Part shown: one piece after another, positions 22,395 through 34,634 of the stretch
Numbering within the stretch: position 1 is the first letter of the stretch
How the letters are laid out: the number at the start of each line of letters is the position of its first letter
Assembly: GCF_950023065.1 (NCBI RefSeq)
Contig: NC_088681.1
Location: 57,136,836-57,200,835, forward strand
Reading direction: 5' to 3'
Length of the DNA: 64,000 nucleotides
From: Planococcus citri
Lineage: Eukaryota; Arthropoda; Insecta; Hemiptera; Pseudococcidae
Notes under the pieces: model-generated
Seen by the model: the letters and a program-made list of their open reading frames with translations, nothing else
Databases searched by the model: none
Told to the model about the DNA's origin: nothing
Translations under genes and position numbers: made by a program

Positions 22395-24995
22395 AAAACC
22401 TAACATCAAAAATTCATCACCTGGACCAGATGATATTCATCCATATATGTTGAAACATCTTTCTGACCCAGTAAAAATGACTTACTAAACCTCTATAATA
22501 AAATCTGGTCTTCAGATTCCTTTCCTCAAACATGGAAAACTGCAACTGTCATTCCCATACTTAAACCTGAGAAAAATGCTCACCTTCCCTCCAGTTACAG
22601 GCCTATTTCCTTAACTTCTGTCCCGTGTAAAATTCTAGAAAAAATGGTTATGAAATGTCTTACTTGGTATATCGACTCTACAAATTCCCTCAGTTCTTTT
22701 CAAAGTGGCTTTTGGGGGAAAAAAATCTACTATGGACCATATTTTTAGTCTTACACAGGAAATCAATACTGCCTTTCAAAATAAAGAATTTGTACTCTTA
22801 GTCTTCTTTGATCTTGAAAAAGCTTTTGACAAAGCATGGAGATACAAAATACTTCAAAAAATACATTCTATAGGGATTCGAGGGCATTTAGCTTACATTA
22901 TTCAAAACTTTTCACGTGTAGTTTTCACCTTTTTCGCACATTTTTAATTATTAAAAAATACCTTTTACAATACAAAACTTTAATGAGAATAAATTCTAAA
23001 ATTAATACATGAGCGTGAGACGCGTATTCTCATTAAAGTTTCATATTGTAAAAGGTGTTTTTTAATAATCAAAACTTTTCATCAAATCGTACCTTTAGAG
23101 TCAGAATTGAAAATACATACTGTGAACTTTTTGGTATTGAAAATGGAGTCCCTCAAGGCTCTGTGCTTAGCACCATCCTATTTATACTCTTAATTGATGA
23201 TATCTGTAGTATTATTCCTCAACCTTTTTCCTTAAGAATTTTTGCAGATGATATAAACATTTCAATACGTTCAAACAACATCAAACTAGCCTCAGAAATG
23301 ATCCAAAAAACTCTCAATTGTATCGAAAAATGGGCTGAATCAAATGGACTAACATTTTCTGAATCTAAAACTCACTGTATACTTTTTACCAAGAGAAATA
23401 AAACTTACCCAGAACCTATTCTTGAATTCAAAGGACATATTTTAGTTTTTAAACCAACTACCAAATTCCTTGGACTTACTTTTGATAAAAAAACTTACTT
23501 GGACACCACATTTTCTCAACATAAAAGCGCAACTTAACAAATGTCTAAATTTACTAAAAATTGTCAATAATCCAAAGTATAACCCATCACACCAACTACA
23601 TATAATTACTTCACTTGTACAAAGCTCTGATACGTAGTAAAATTGAATATGGAAGTCCATGCTTTACAAACCTCTCAAATAAAACTACTAACATTCTCAA
23701 AACTGTTCAAAATTCCTCCTTGCACATCTGCTTAGGTGCTCTCTATTCGTCTCCAATTAATAGCATTTATTGTGAAGCTGCAGAGCTTCCTCCTGATTTT
23801 AGGAAAACTCTCATGACAAACAAATTCTTAACAACTGTTGCAAATAATCCATCTCACCCTCTTCAAAGGTCACTCAAAGTCTACAGCTCTCAGCATTTCC
23901 TCCATAGGTACTTCAGGTCCAATCCCAGAATTTCAGAATTTATCAAAAATATGAACAACCTACAAATTGACCTAAAAAACCTAATCCATAAACCAATATC
24001 TTATCCCCCCTTGGTCTCTCAAACCTATACAGATGGAATTCTACTTAAGAAACTACCCAAAAAATGATCACTCCTCATTATTAATCAAGAGTCATTACTT
24101 AGAACTGTTATCAAACTATACTGAATATAATTTATGCTTCACAGATGGTTCAAAATTTTCTAATATTCATACTGGCTATGCTTACTCAATTAATGACAAA
24201 ATTCTCAGTTTCAAAATTCACAACTGTGCCTAAATTTTTACTGCTGAACTCACTGCCATAAAACATTGCCTAATAGATATAATTTCCATTCAATCAGAAA
24301 ATAAAAAATTCTTAATCCAAAGCGACTCACTAAGTTCACTGCTATCCATTCAAAACATTTTTTCTGACCATCCCATGGTCCAAGACACACATAAGTCCCT
24401 TTTTAACCTCCAATATTATGATTACTCAATTAGCTTCATGTATGTTCCCAGCCACATAGGTATCACTGGAAACGAAACTGTTGATAGATTAGCAAAAACA
24501 GCCGCTGCCCCCTCCCCTCTTACCTCTCTCACTCCTGATGACATTAAATCTCTAATCACTCACAACACATTTACCAACTGGCAGAACTTTTGGTCACAAC
24601 AAACTTCAAACAAACTCTTCCAACATAAAAAAACAACCCTCCCCTGGAAAAATTTAGGCCACCTGAACAGAAAAGAAGAAATCCTTATTACTAGACTAAG
24701 AATAGACCACACAAAAATTACTCATAACCACTTATACCAAAAAGAACCAAAACCCTCATGCCAATTTTGCAGAAACGAACCCACATTCACCCAACACATA
24801 CTTTTCAACTGTCCTCAACTAAAACAAAACAGACTTTACACTACAGATAAAAGAAAACCCACCTACTATTCCTGACGAACCCTCTGAAATACAGAAATTC
24901 ATCTCCCTAATAAAAAACATCAACCTCACTCACCAAATCCAACCCCCCCCCCCTTATGGGTGTAATACCTAATCTTGTAATTATAAACACCCCCA
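22395..24995 (+). pseudogene. non-LTR retrotransposon (RT + RNase H), 5' truncated, decayed
   Basis: Broken plus-strand frames encode, in order: SPGPDDIHPYMLKHL, IPILKPEKNA and SYRPISLTS; FDLEKAFDKAW (palm motif A); GVPQGSVLS; FADDINISI (catalytic FADD); an RT thumb; then RNase H with FTDGSK, a weak AELTAIKH, SDSLSSLLSIQ and VPSHIGITGNETVDRLAK; and a C-terminal CQFC…H…C knuckle. RT followed by RNase H fits the I/R1/LOA-like groups of LINEs. The 5' ORF1 and endonuclease are missing. Several stops and frameshifts plus a hairpin insertion show it is dead. The 3' end is a C-rich then A-rich tract near 24940-24995. Confidence 0.85.
22915..23068. mobile_element. short fold-back insertion within the RT
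   Basis: The LINE's coding sequence is interrupted between IIQNF and SSNRTF. The insert is bracketed by a direct repeat TCAAAACTTTTCA (22902-22914 and 23069-23081). Most of it is a hairpin: ATTATTAAAAAATACCTTTT at about 22947 pairs with AAAAGGTGTTTTTTAATAAT ending 23069, with AATGAGAAT in the inner stem. A 13-bp duplication is long for a MITE. Confidence 0.65.
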
Positions 24996-25269
24996 AAAAA
25001 AAGATTTTTTCGAAAATGCCCCGTCTTTGAGGGCTCATACTCGCCCCCATCCCGGGGCATCTTCGGAGCTAATATTTTTTCCGAATGACTTTCAACTCAA
25101 AATGAAGGTCTGTGCTGAATTTTTTTCCCCCCAATTCACCCTAATCTACCTATTTAAATTTCGGGTTTTTTGAGTTTTTTGTTTGTTTTGGTTCTAAACT
25201 CATTTCTTTTTCGATATTTCGAGATAATCAAGCCTCAAAAAGGCAACACTATGATGATCTATTATATAG

Positions 25270-25840
25270 TTCTTCGAACAATCAGCCATGAGCCATGTTT
25301 TCAAAATTAAAGGTAGGTTGAATGATTGCACATTTCGGTATCATCAATTAATGAAGTACATATACCTACATACTCGTATATTCATTTTCGTAGCCATTAA
25401 AGTGACACCTCACATGATATACCAGCTAAAGGTAGGTACAATAATGCACAAATCCTCGAGGATTAGTTACTTCTATATTCAGTGATAAATTACTTTTTTG
25501 TGTCGGTATTATTTTATCCTACAATTGCAGGCAGGTAGGTACAAAGTTTTTATCTACGTAGTACTGAAAACGAAAAAAATAATTATGTAACTTACATTTT
25601 TAAGATCACAAAAGTTCGAATAGAATTTACAACCACATTAAAACGACACCAGCCATTTGAAAAATAAACCTCAAAGGGTTTCGAGGCTATTTTTAATCTT
25701 AAAATCGTTTGATGTTTCGACAAACAAAACAATAAAAAAAATTGAAATATAATGGAAGTGACATAGGTAGGTATACTTATAATAATTTTACATTTCGGAA
25801 AAAATTCAAAGAAAACTCGAGGAGGGATATGAAAACTCTG
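25270..25840 (+). promoter_or_regulatory. orphan family promoter region (decayed copy)
   Basis: This stretch aligns with the copy-5 upstream DNA (19.6-20.14 kb). It ends in TCAAAGAAAA at 25806 and TATGAAAA at 25828, spacing 22 bp, the same variant and spacing as before copy 6. No family exon 2 follows within the next 1.7 kb. A possible relic of exon 1 (ATG at 25859, short hydrophobic run) is too weak to call. I read it as a family copy whose coding part was lost. Confidence 0.5.
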
Positions 25841-25869
25841 CATGAGACTACTTCAAAAATGATTCAACA

Positions 25870-27480
25870 TTTTTGTTCTTTTTTGAAAGATGAAAATAGG
25901 TACATATCTAAGTACAAAAAAAAAATTGAAAAATTATGACTTTGGAAATTAGCTTTGTTATGTACGTCCAGTCGTCCACGTTATTGCTCATACGGGTAAA
26001 CAAAGGCTTGAAACACTAAAAACATTACCTAGACCTATTCTCATGATTTGAGGCTTTGAAACAGTTTGAAACTGACATCAATCGACTTGGCAGGTCAAAA
26101 ATAGGGTATATCTACTTGAATCAAATTTCAGCTTTTTCTAGATCTTTTTGCTGAAATTTTGATTTTTTCTAATTTTAGCCTTTTGAATTTTCAAATTCTC
26201 GACAGAAATCGAAAAATGAATTTCAACATCTGAAATATTAGTTGGTGGTAAATTCCACCATCAAGCGAGCGTTGAAATCCTAAATATAATTTTTCGATTT
26301 CTGGCAATTTTTTTAGAATTTACATTTGACCAATTTTTCATTAAAAAAAAATTGAAAACTCAATCAGATTGAGGCAGAAATCTTGAACCACCCTTTATTG
26401 CAAGCCACTGAGTTGATTGGCTTAAATTTCAGATGTTCTGGAACTTGAAAGTGAATTTTTGAAACTTCCTGTTTCGGAAAAAATGACATACAAAAGACTA
26501 TAAAATTAAATTCAAAATTGTCCCTACGTTTTTTTTATTGATTCATTAAAAATATTGGAAATGAATTTCTGTCACTCCAATACTTTTTTTTCGAGAATGA
26601 AAAAATAATCCAAAAGTCTGCAGGAGGCTTAAGAACGGATCAAAATCTTCATGTATAAATTTTTAAACTTTTTTCAAAAAAAAGTAATTGCAGAATAAAA
26701 TTTTGAACTGAATTGACAGGAACAAATTTTGAAAAGAGTTGATTCTGATTTATGGGCTAAATTTCATTTTGGTGCTTCTTACGACGATTTTTCCAAAATA
26801 ACTGAAACATCTGAAAGTCCCAATACGAGGCTGCAGAACTGTTCAAATCGCTGCCAATGTTTGCCAACGGAGATACTTTTTTAAATATAATTTATTATTG
26901 TTTGCAACCTAAAAAAATAAATCATTTTCAAAGTTTAGATTGTATCTCTGATTTCACAATTTATTGTACTGACTTCCAAAAATTTGGAAAAAATACCGAT
27001 GAATTTTCGACATTGAGTCAGACTTCTGATTACTTCTGTAAAAATTGTCATTTATAACAATTCAATATTAGGTACATACTTATCAGACTTGAAAACGTTT
27101 CAAAATCTGACTTTAATGAACTTGAAAAAACCAATTGAAGCATTAATTTTGTGTCAAACTCAAAAATAACTCTGTGACGTTTTGCCAGACTTCTCGTTTT
27201 ATTTGCAATTTGGTCGTAGGTAGTCTGAAAAGTATTCTTACTCGAGCATCGATTCAAACTATATACATCATAAATGTACATAAAAACCGCAAAGGTTTCG
27301 GAATTTATCTTACGTATTGAGTACTTTTTTTCTTCTAAAATGCAACCCACCAGAAAAGTACTAGGTACTTATAGGTAGGCACGTCGTTAAGAGAAAAAAT
27401 CAATAAATTTCAAATTTTACGATCGTATTGATCGTTAATAAATGAAAATGACGTAAACAGAATCGTTTTTCAAATCGACA
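25870..27480. other. spacer without gene
   Basis: AT-rich. Around 26080-26170 it carries a degraded match (CAAAAATAGGGTATATCTAC, AATTTCAGC) to the repeat at 40.3 and 41.6-42.0 kb. From 27410 a TTTTACGATCG…TTAATAAATGA box marks the copy-6 upstream region. Confidence 0.45.
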
Positions 27481-27486
27481 AACGCA

Positions 27487-27516
27487 TCAAAGAAAATTTT
27501 CATAATATTATGAAAA
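27487..27516 (+). promoter_or_regulatory. core promoter of copy 6 (variant)
   Basis: TCAAAGAAAA at 27487 and TATGAAAA at 27509, spacing 22 bp; the same variant is in the orphan promoter at 25806. ATG 84 bp after the TATA-like start. Confidence 0.5.
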
Positions 27517-27592
27517 CATAGTATGTACCTATGTAGTTGGGGAAGTGGGTAATGTTTGTGAACAATTTTTTTTTTTGAATATTTCTACAGCC

Positions 27593-28665
27593 ATGATCGT
27601 GAAGGTAGCTTCATTGTTCATCTTCGGAGTAAGTAGAAACTGCAACCTACTCATACCAATAATACATAAATTGTAACTAAACTAAATTCAGTAATCCTTC
27701 TCTCATCAATCAAGTACATAGGTACATATTTATTTTCGTTTTTTCTCGTAAGTAGACACATAGAAGCCACAACGGTTTTGAAAAATTGCTCTAATGCAAA
27801 AATATGTACTTATTTACTAAAAAGGAAAACTCTTCACAAAATTTATTGTGACTGAAATCGAAATTCTAAAAAAAAAATAATGAATCTATTTTTCAATTTC
27901 CAGTGCAGTCTGATCACCCTTATAGCAAGCGAGAGCCAACCACCACTTGAAATTCAAAAAATCACTCCCTCAAATGAATGGGACCGTGAACCTTCAGAAC
28001 AGAAATCTTCACAACTACTACAACCAATCCCACCATCTTCTTCGCCAAAAACCAGCCTGAATTTCGATCCATTACCACCCGAGCAATTCGCACTCGAAGT
28101 ATACGATCTTCTATCCCCGGAGATATTCACGCAGCCTGATCCCATGCTCTATTTACTCGAAAAGACTGCAAAATTACCGTGGAGAAAAGTCAGCTTTTTG
28201 GAATTCGATATGAAATTTTATTTGGCCAGTAGAAATAAATTTCCTACCCGTTACTTTCCATACGCCTTAGCTTTATGGAGAATATTGAAATGCCAGCGTG
28301 ATCTACAAGATGTGAAACATATTATTGAAAATATTCAATTTTCGTCATCAGCTTCGGGTTATCCTATTTTTCCATCAGGTCTCATATCGTCCAAGTTATC
28401 GGAATTATTTAGTTCGGATATTTTCTCCGATGAAAAGCCTCCATTCCAGTTAATATTGAAATTGATGAAGGTGTCGAAAGACGACATTGAAGATTTGAGA
28501 ATCGGATTGCACAACTTGACCATAAATGATCAACTCCCTAAGGAGTACTTGAAATACACTCAACAGCTGTATTTGTTTTTTTTGTACGATGCACGTCTGA
28601 AAAATTTAATAAAAAGTGTCGCTCAAATGCAGAATATGAAAGCTCGTAATGTTACGAGGGTTTGA
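27593..28665 (+). CDS. two-module secreted family protein, copy 6
   Basis: Exons 27593-27628 (MIVKVASLFIFG, GTAAGT) and 27904-28665 (TTTCCAG acceptor) give about 265 residues. The signal region runs …FIFG-CSLITLIAS, with a likely cleavage after the Ala/Ser stretch. A Pro/Ser-rich linker is followed by module 1 (LLSPEIFTQPDP, TRYFPYALALWRILKC) and module 2 (ELFSSDIFSDEKPPFQLILK, KEYLKYTQQL). Closest in the window to copy 8 (shared SDEKPPFQL and ALW.(I/L)L(K/R)CQ). AATAAA at 28737. Unknown function. Confidence 0.86.
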
Positions 28666-28742
28666 TGAGGGTCCATCAATAAGAAAACTGTAAGGTTAAG
28701 GAATTTGTTACTTTATGAATTAGTTTGTACTCCTTTAATAAA

Positions 28743-29603
28743 TAGATAGGCACTGAGTCCATAATTTACAGTAATTATTAGGTACATTATCTTGTAACCT
28801 GCCCACGTGATCACTACTTCGCATAAAGTGAGCTTCCTCGCCAATTTTCAACGAAAATATTATTGATCTGACACATTCGGAATTTGAGGACAAATGTCTA
28901 AAAGAGTTGAAAGTTGAAACCCTCCCTCGCCCCTCTCCCATCTGGCACCGATTAAGGTTTCAGATGCTAACTTTGGTATTTCCACAGCAATTTGAAATTT
29001 ATTTTCTGTAAGATGTTCCTAAAAACCGAAAAGGAAATAGGTAGGTATGAACCTTCGAAGACTTTTTCTTAAAAATTCTGAAAATCGGATTTTATTTTGA
29101 AAATCTGTTTTAAAAATAATTTAAGAAAATAGAAGATTCATCAAAATCAAAATTTTAAATTTTTAAAATTTCAAATGGTTGATATTAAAATTTACGAGAT
29201 TTAGGGATTGATTCCTATTTTCAAGTGTGGATACCTACCTACCTACCTACATTACTTTGACCGAAATTTAAATAATTTTAAGATCAGGGTGTCAAAATTT
29301 TGAAAAAATAGATGATGAAAAAAATGTTGAAATTTTCTTCACGGATTGTTTCAGCAAAATGTTATTATCAATTTTTGAAATTTCTTCGCATGCTTTCTAG
29401 CTCCTATTGAAGAATTTTATTCAAATTTTTAAATACGTATTGTGAAACTATCTTTGAAATTTTGGAAATTCAATTTTCAAACTTTCAGCAAATCCAAACA
29501 AAGTTGTAAAACAAACTGATATATTGGGAGGAGGAATAATCATGATAGGTGGGAATCAACTTTAGTACTCCTATCCGGAGTTGGCAAATAATTATTCCCC
29601 AGG
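28743..29603. other. spacer without gene
   Basis: AT-rich, with a (CTAC)-type run near 29231. No gene or named repeat was seen. Confidence 0.4.
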
Positions 29604-30882
29604 AACCGCGACTTTTGGAAAGAGTATAGTCTAAAACCCCCAAAACCAAACTTTAAGCTGCCCAAGTTCATTTTTTGATTTTTGGCGAATTTTTGAAAAT
29701 TCAAAATCGGCTGTTTTTGGCGATTTCTGCTTTTTTTAAAAGTACGTACTTTATCAGTAAAAATGGTCAAAATAAGTCCCAAAACTAATATTAATTACTC
29801 AAAATCCAAATTTTACCATTTCCAGCCATTCTGGAGCCTCCAGCGCGATTTTTCAACTTCTCCAGAATTTTGAATTTGCTCCAGAAGGCGTGAATATGCA
29901 GTTGGGCAGCTAAAAATCGAGTTGAATATTACACTCGATCTGTTTAACTTATCCACATTTGAGCCGATTTTGAGAGTGACACCTCAAAAGTGGTTTTTTG
30001 ACCAGTTTTTTTCAAAATTAAAAAATCCAAAAAAATCAAGTTTACCATTCATGTGGAAATTTTTGAAATTCACGGGAATCGCTGTATTTTGTGCAAAACT
30101 AACCCCCCTCCCCCCCAAATAAAAATTTTACAATTTCCAGCCATTCTGGAGTCTCCAGCGCGATTTTCAATTTTTCCAGAATTTTGAATTTGCTTCAGAA
30201 GGCGTGAATATGAAGTTGGACAGCTAAAAATCGATTTGTGTATATTACAGTCGACCAGTTCAACGAGTTTATCCACATTTTGAGCCGATTTTGAGAGTGA
30301 CACCTCAAAAGTGGTTTTTTGAGGTGTCACTCTCGCTCCAAAACGGATGGAAATGGTAGAATTTGCGCTCTGGAGATTAGTTCTTGAAAAAATACAGCGA
30401 TTCGCGTGAATTTCAAAAATTTCCACGCGAACAAGAAACTTTTGATTTTTTGGATTTTTTAAATTTTTGAAAAAAAACTGGTCAAAAAACCACTTTTGAG
30501 CGTTACTCTCAAAATCGGCTCAAATGTAGAAAAACTCGTTGTACAAGTCGAGTGTAATATACAACTCGATTTTTAGCGGTCCAACTTCATATTCACGCCT
30601 TCTGGAGCAAATTCAAAGTTTTGGAGATATTGAAAAATCGCGCTGGAGGCTCAAGAATGGCTGGAAATGGTAAAATTTGGATTTGGGTAATTAATATTAG
30701 TTTTGGGGACTTATTTTGACCATTTTTACTGATCAAGTACGTACTTTAAAAAAAAAGCAGAAATCGCCAAAAACAGTCAATTTTGAATTTTCAAAAATTC
30801 GCCAAAAATCGAAAAATGATTTTGGGCAGCTGAAAGTTTGGTTTTGGGGGTTTTAGACTATGTTCTTTTAAAAAATCGCGGT
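29604..30882. repeat. large imperfect inverted repeat with a third copy in its centre
   Basis: The arms start AACCGCGACTTTTGG and end, reversed, at AAAAAATCGCGGT. Each is about 450 bp and shares TAGTCTAAAACCCCCAAAAC, AGTACGTACTTTA, ATTCTGGAGCCTCCAGCGCG and CAGAAGGCGTGAATATG. A further partial copy lies at 30120-30310 in the left-arm orientation. At its end, GAGAGTGACACCTCAAAA and its complement form a short hairpin (30293-30334). No ORF of note. This could be a fold-back-type element or repeated inverted duplication. Confidence 0.75.
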
Positions 30883-30899
30883 CCCGTTCAAATCGGAGT

Positions 30900-31600
30900 G
30901 TGACACCTCAAGAGGTTCCCTTGTTAGCTCCAGAGAGCTCGAGATTCCGATGTTAAATGAAGAGCTTGTTGAGACTATATCACCAATTGATTTGAAAAGT
31001 CAAAAATAGCATACAAATCAAAATAAATCTAGTTTGTTTTCTTCTCAAATTCACGAATGATGTTACGTATGTATTTTTCGTTTTTTCCAACAATCATCAC
31101 TAAAGAAAATTTTGGATCAGATACACCACAATGAGATTCTCAATTTTTCAAAAACTGGAGAATCTGAAAATCTGCTGGAAGCTTCCAGAACAGTTCCAAA
31201 CTATCGCCAATCGACTCGTGAATTTAAAAATCAGGTATAAATCAAATATCAGCCTTCAATGTCCATTTTTTCAAATTTTAATTTTTAAGATGCGAAATGG
31301 CAGAATTTTGAATTTTTAAAAATTTAACGTAAAATGAATTTCAGCTCTTGAGATTTTTTCAAACGGTGTGTTTTAGGGTCCTATTTCTAGTTCCCTTATC
31401 CGGTTCAAACATTTTTATGCCGGTTGGCATAATTCTCTAGTAAAGTCAACTATACTGGTGTCCGAGTAAACTTCACTCAGCTTGAGAAAAAACAGAACAT
31501 TCAATCAAATTACGTATGTATTTTGTTATTTAAATCTTTACCAAAAAAAAAAAAAACCTAGGTACATATCAACATTTTGAAGTAGGCCTACCTACAGTCT
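30900..31600. other. spacer without gene
   Basis: AT-rich. Contains degraded matches to the ATAGGGTATA/AATTTCAGC repeat near 31190-31260. Nothing else was seen. Confidence 0.4.
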
Positions 31601-31631
31601 ACGCACATTGCAATTTCGAAGATGAAACTTA

Positions 31632-32636
31632 CTACTTCGATTCACTCTGATCAATTCCAGGCACGGATAACTTTAAGTGCTGAATTTCGGCGACACTTCG
31701 TTGTAAATCTTTCAAAACTTGCACATTTTGTTCATTTCCGAAAAAAATGCATAGATAACGAGAATAGCCGAAATAGTATTTAATAACAGCATGTTCGCAA
31801 AATCGCAACTCTTGGGCCATGCTTAAAAATCTGATTTCTGGTAGGGCTATTAATTTACCTATAAGCACTGAAGGTGGATTACAATCCGAGAAAATATCCG
31901 GAGAAAATAAGCTCGTGAATTCAGGATCGAGTGTGGAAAAATCTGGTGGTGGTGCATAAGAAGACTCTTGACTGGATCTCTTAATTGCTTTGATGAAAAT
32001 ATTCACATTATCAAGTTGCATTATACAGAACAACACCGACCTCAAAAGTTTAGCGTAAGGTACGTAAGCTGCAGGAAATCGCTCATTTAAACATTTGATT
32101 TTCCCGGCGCACAAACTCATATTCATATCCTGCATTGTTCTGTATTTCAATTTCAACGCTTTTTCAATAAAGTAATTTAACGGATCAGCCTGCATGAATA
32201 TTTCGGGTGATAGAATTTTGCGTAATTCGGTCGAGAAGTCTTGCGGTAAAGGATCGATATTTGCTGTGGAAGTCTGTAAGTTTGCTGAGGAGTTTGCGTC
32301 CGCATTGATGCAAACGATTAGGTTCGCCTGGAATTTGGAAAAAGCTTTGATCACTCGTACGTAAATACATTTGTGTAGTTAATTTGGATTTTAGAGAAGT
32401 TTTGCGTATTCCTGTGTCTCATTTCTGTTAAAGGTTTTAGGCAACCTCTGAAGTGAATCACCCAAAGAGAACAGCGAGACTTGAAATCAATAATCCAGGA
32501 ATGCAAAATTTAATCGGATTGTGTATGCTAAAGACAATTAGGCACATTCGACGTTGCATGAATTGTTGTATTTTTGTTGTCTACTTACTCCAATGAATAT
32601 TGCCACAGTTGAATAAATTGTTGAAGATGTTTCCAT
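31632..32636 (-). CDS. two-module secreted family protein, copy 7 (inverted)
   Basis: The only family member on the minus strand. Exon 1 is 32636-32589 (METSSTIYSTVAIFIG, GTAAGT) and exon 2 is 32327-31632 after ATTCCAG, giving about 247 residues. The signal region continues ANLIVCINA, very like TNLLICITA of copies 9 and 10. Module 1 has ILSPEIFMQADP, AAYVPYAKLL and an LFC Cys position; module 2 has SLFSPDIFSDCNPPSVLIGKL, and its Y..Y pair is KYYFGYSRYL. Cys content is higher than in its relatives. It resembles copies 8-10 in lacking the long Pro-rich linker. No clear AATAAA found downstream. Function unknown. Confidence 0.85.
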
Positions 32637-32740
32637 AACGGTTTATATTTTTTCCAACTTCTTGCAAGGATGAACATTGAACAAATGACAACAATATTAC
32701 GCAAATAAAAGTCAAACAGAAACACAAACAATTTCTTAAA

Positions 32741-32764
32741 TTTTCATAACTCATTACTCATTGA
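32741..32764 (-). promoter_or_regulatory. core promoter of copy 7 (variant)
   Basis: On the minus strand TCAATGAGTA begins at 32764 and TATGAAAA at 32748; the ATG is 112 bp further. Same layout as in the plus-strand copies, with a 16-bp spacing and a weaker TATA. Confidence 0.4.
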
Positions 32765-34630
32765 CGTTTAAATGTTTTTCTATGTTCAAACAAGAGTATT
32801 GGATACGAGCCTGTTCACTTTGAAGCCTTCAAAAATTCTCGATTGAAACGCACCATAATTCATCAATTATTATAGATCGATTTTCAAGAAACTATCAAAA
32901 AACTCATTTTTAAGAATAGGTACCTACCTATGAGCCTATTTTTTTAATGAAAAACTTTTGTAGGGGTGCTCGATATTTCTGGGCACCCTGTACATTGACA
33001 AGTCTCTCTACTCATGTGGTTTTCTCGTTTTCAAATTGCAATTTTTTACCCGAAAGTGGCCATTTTAAATTAGCAGAAATCCAAAAGTGGCCACTCACAG
33101 GTATCATAAAAGTGGCCATACTTATGAGAAATTCGCCGAACTGACAGAGAAAGTAGAAACTCTGAAACTTCCTCAACTAGAATTTTTTTTAAATACTTGA
33201 CAGTTACCTACACTAATAATTTGAAGCCCAAGGAAAAATAAGATGGTACAAGATGGCCAATTTTTTATCCCGTTTTTTAACATCATGGTATCATTTCTAT
33301 TTTTTTTTTTTAAATTAGGTGGTACCTACCATGGATCCTAAGTGTGAAATACCTACTTATCCTCATTAGGGCGGATAGTTTCTGAATTTTTCTAGAATTT
33401 TAAGAAGAAGAGTAATGACCAAACTGACTCAATGAACGTGCTGAGAATTTAAAAGATAGGTACCTACCTACTTCTTTTTTCTTTCTTCTTTTCTTTTATC
33501 ATTCATGTTTCTTTTTTTTTTCAATTTCAAACCATTTGGGTAAAAAAATGAATAAAAACGATCAATTTGGTCTTCAAAAAGACAAAAAGAGCAACAAGAA
33601 AACTCGAAAAATCCGCATTCACTCAATACATTCCTGGAGAGAAAAGCTCATGATCTCATCACAATGTAATCTGATGAATGTTTTTGTTGGATTAGATCTA
33701 CATATTCAGGCTGGATCAGTTGTAAGAAATACTATGAATAGAGAGAGAAACAGATGATGATGATGACTGTGAATAATTACACAGATACGAAAGGCATAAG
33801 CTATAATTTAAAATAGTGTATGCTAGCTACAAAAAGAATAAAGATAGGCAACAAATTCACAAAATCTAAGTAAGTAGGTATGGTCAAATAGGTGTAGGCG
33901 GAAACTGGATCTCCGGACATGATAACTAAAAGTAGCCTGGACCTGTACCTAACAGAAATTACAGGCGCTTTTGAGTACAGAAACTCAAACTACAAGCACA
34001 AATAAACAATCAAATATCACATCAAATAATAATATTCCATTCTCAGGACCAGTGTAAAAGACTGGTACCTACTTACTAGCTGTACTCAACCTAGACTGCA
34101 CAAAAAAGCCTATAGGTTGTCTAGTAAGTGTTGGTCCGGAAGTTGAGTATAAGCATATCTCAGTGTACAAAACCGAGTGCTCTCTCTCTCTCTTCAATGG
34201 GCCCACATTATAGCATTGGTAGGGAAACGTCTACCATACCTAGCAGGTAGCCACCTGGTACTAGATACCAACCAACAAGAATGCCTCACAAATAAATACA
34301 CAAATAATACACAAATGCACATAGTAAATATCTACATAAATATAATCTAAACCTGAAAGCATAATAGAGTTATAAAAGCTGTACTCAATGAAACACTCAC
34401 CAGTATAAGGAAACAGCATGTCACAATTCAAAGCACAACAGTTTGTGTAACATTTACATGCAGTATATTAAAAGCTAATATACCGAGCTATGTGTCTGTA
34501 ACCCAGCATCATCATAAGCAGGAAGGGTGAGCAAAAGAGATAGCAAGCAGAAGACAGAGAAAGAAGAGTGTTTGACAGATAAGATTAGTAAGTATTTAAT
34601 ATTTCTCTTGTGCATAAAATATCTTCCTTA
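32765..34630. other. long stretch without recognised gene
   Basis: AT-rich to about 33750, with an AAGTGGCCA motif repeated near 33053-33118 and a pyrimidine-rich patch near 33475-33515. From 33760 to 34600 base composition is more balanced. That part may be the 3' end or LTR of the gypsy element at 35.3-37.0 kb, but no TG…CA LTR pair could be identified. Confidence 0.35.
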
Positions 34631-34634
34631 CAGT

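Larger units (their letters stand above)
22200..25130. repeat. dispersed repeat split by a LINE
   Basis: The flanks 22200-22395 and about 25005-25130 together match the continuous copy at 14160-14460. The break coincides with the 5' end of RT homology and the A-rich 3' end of the LINE. Confidence 0.55.

Noticed and set aside
33536..33757. 73-codon Lys-rich frame as a gene
   Set aside because: No homology, no splice or promoter context, and a low-complexity Lys/Asn composition typical of chance frames here.
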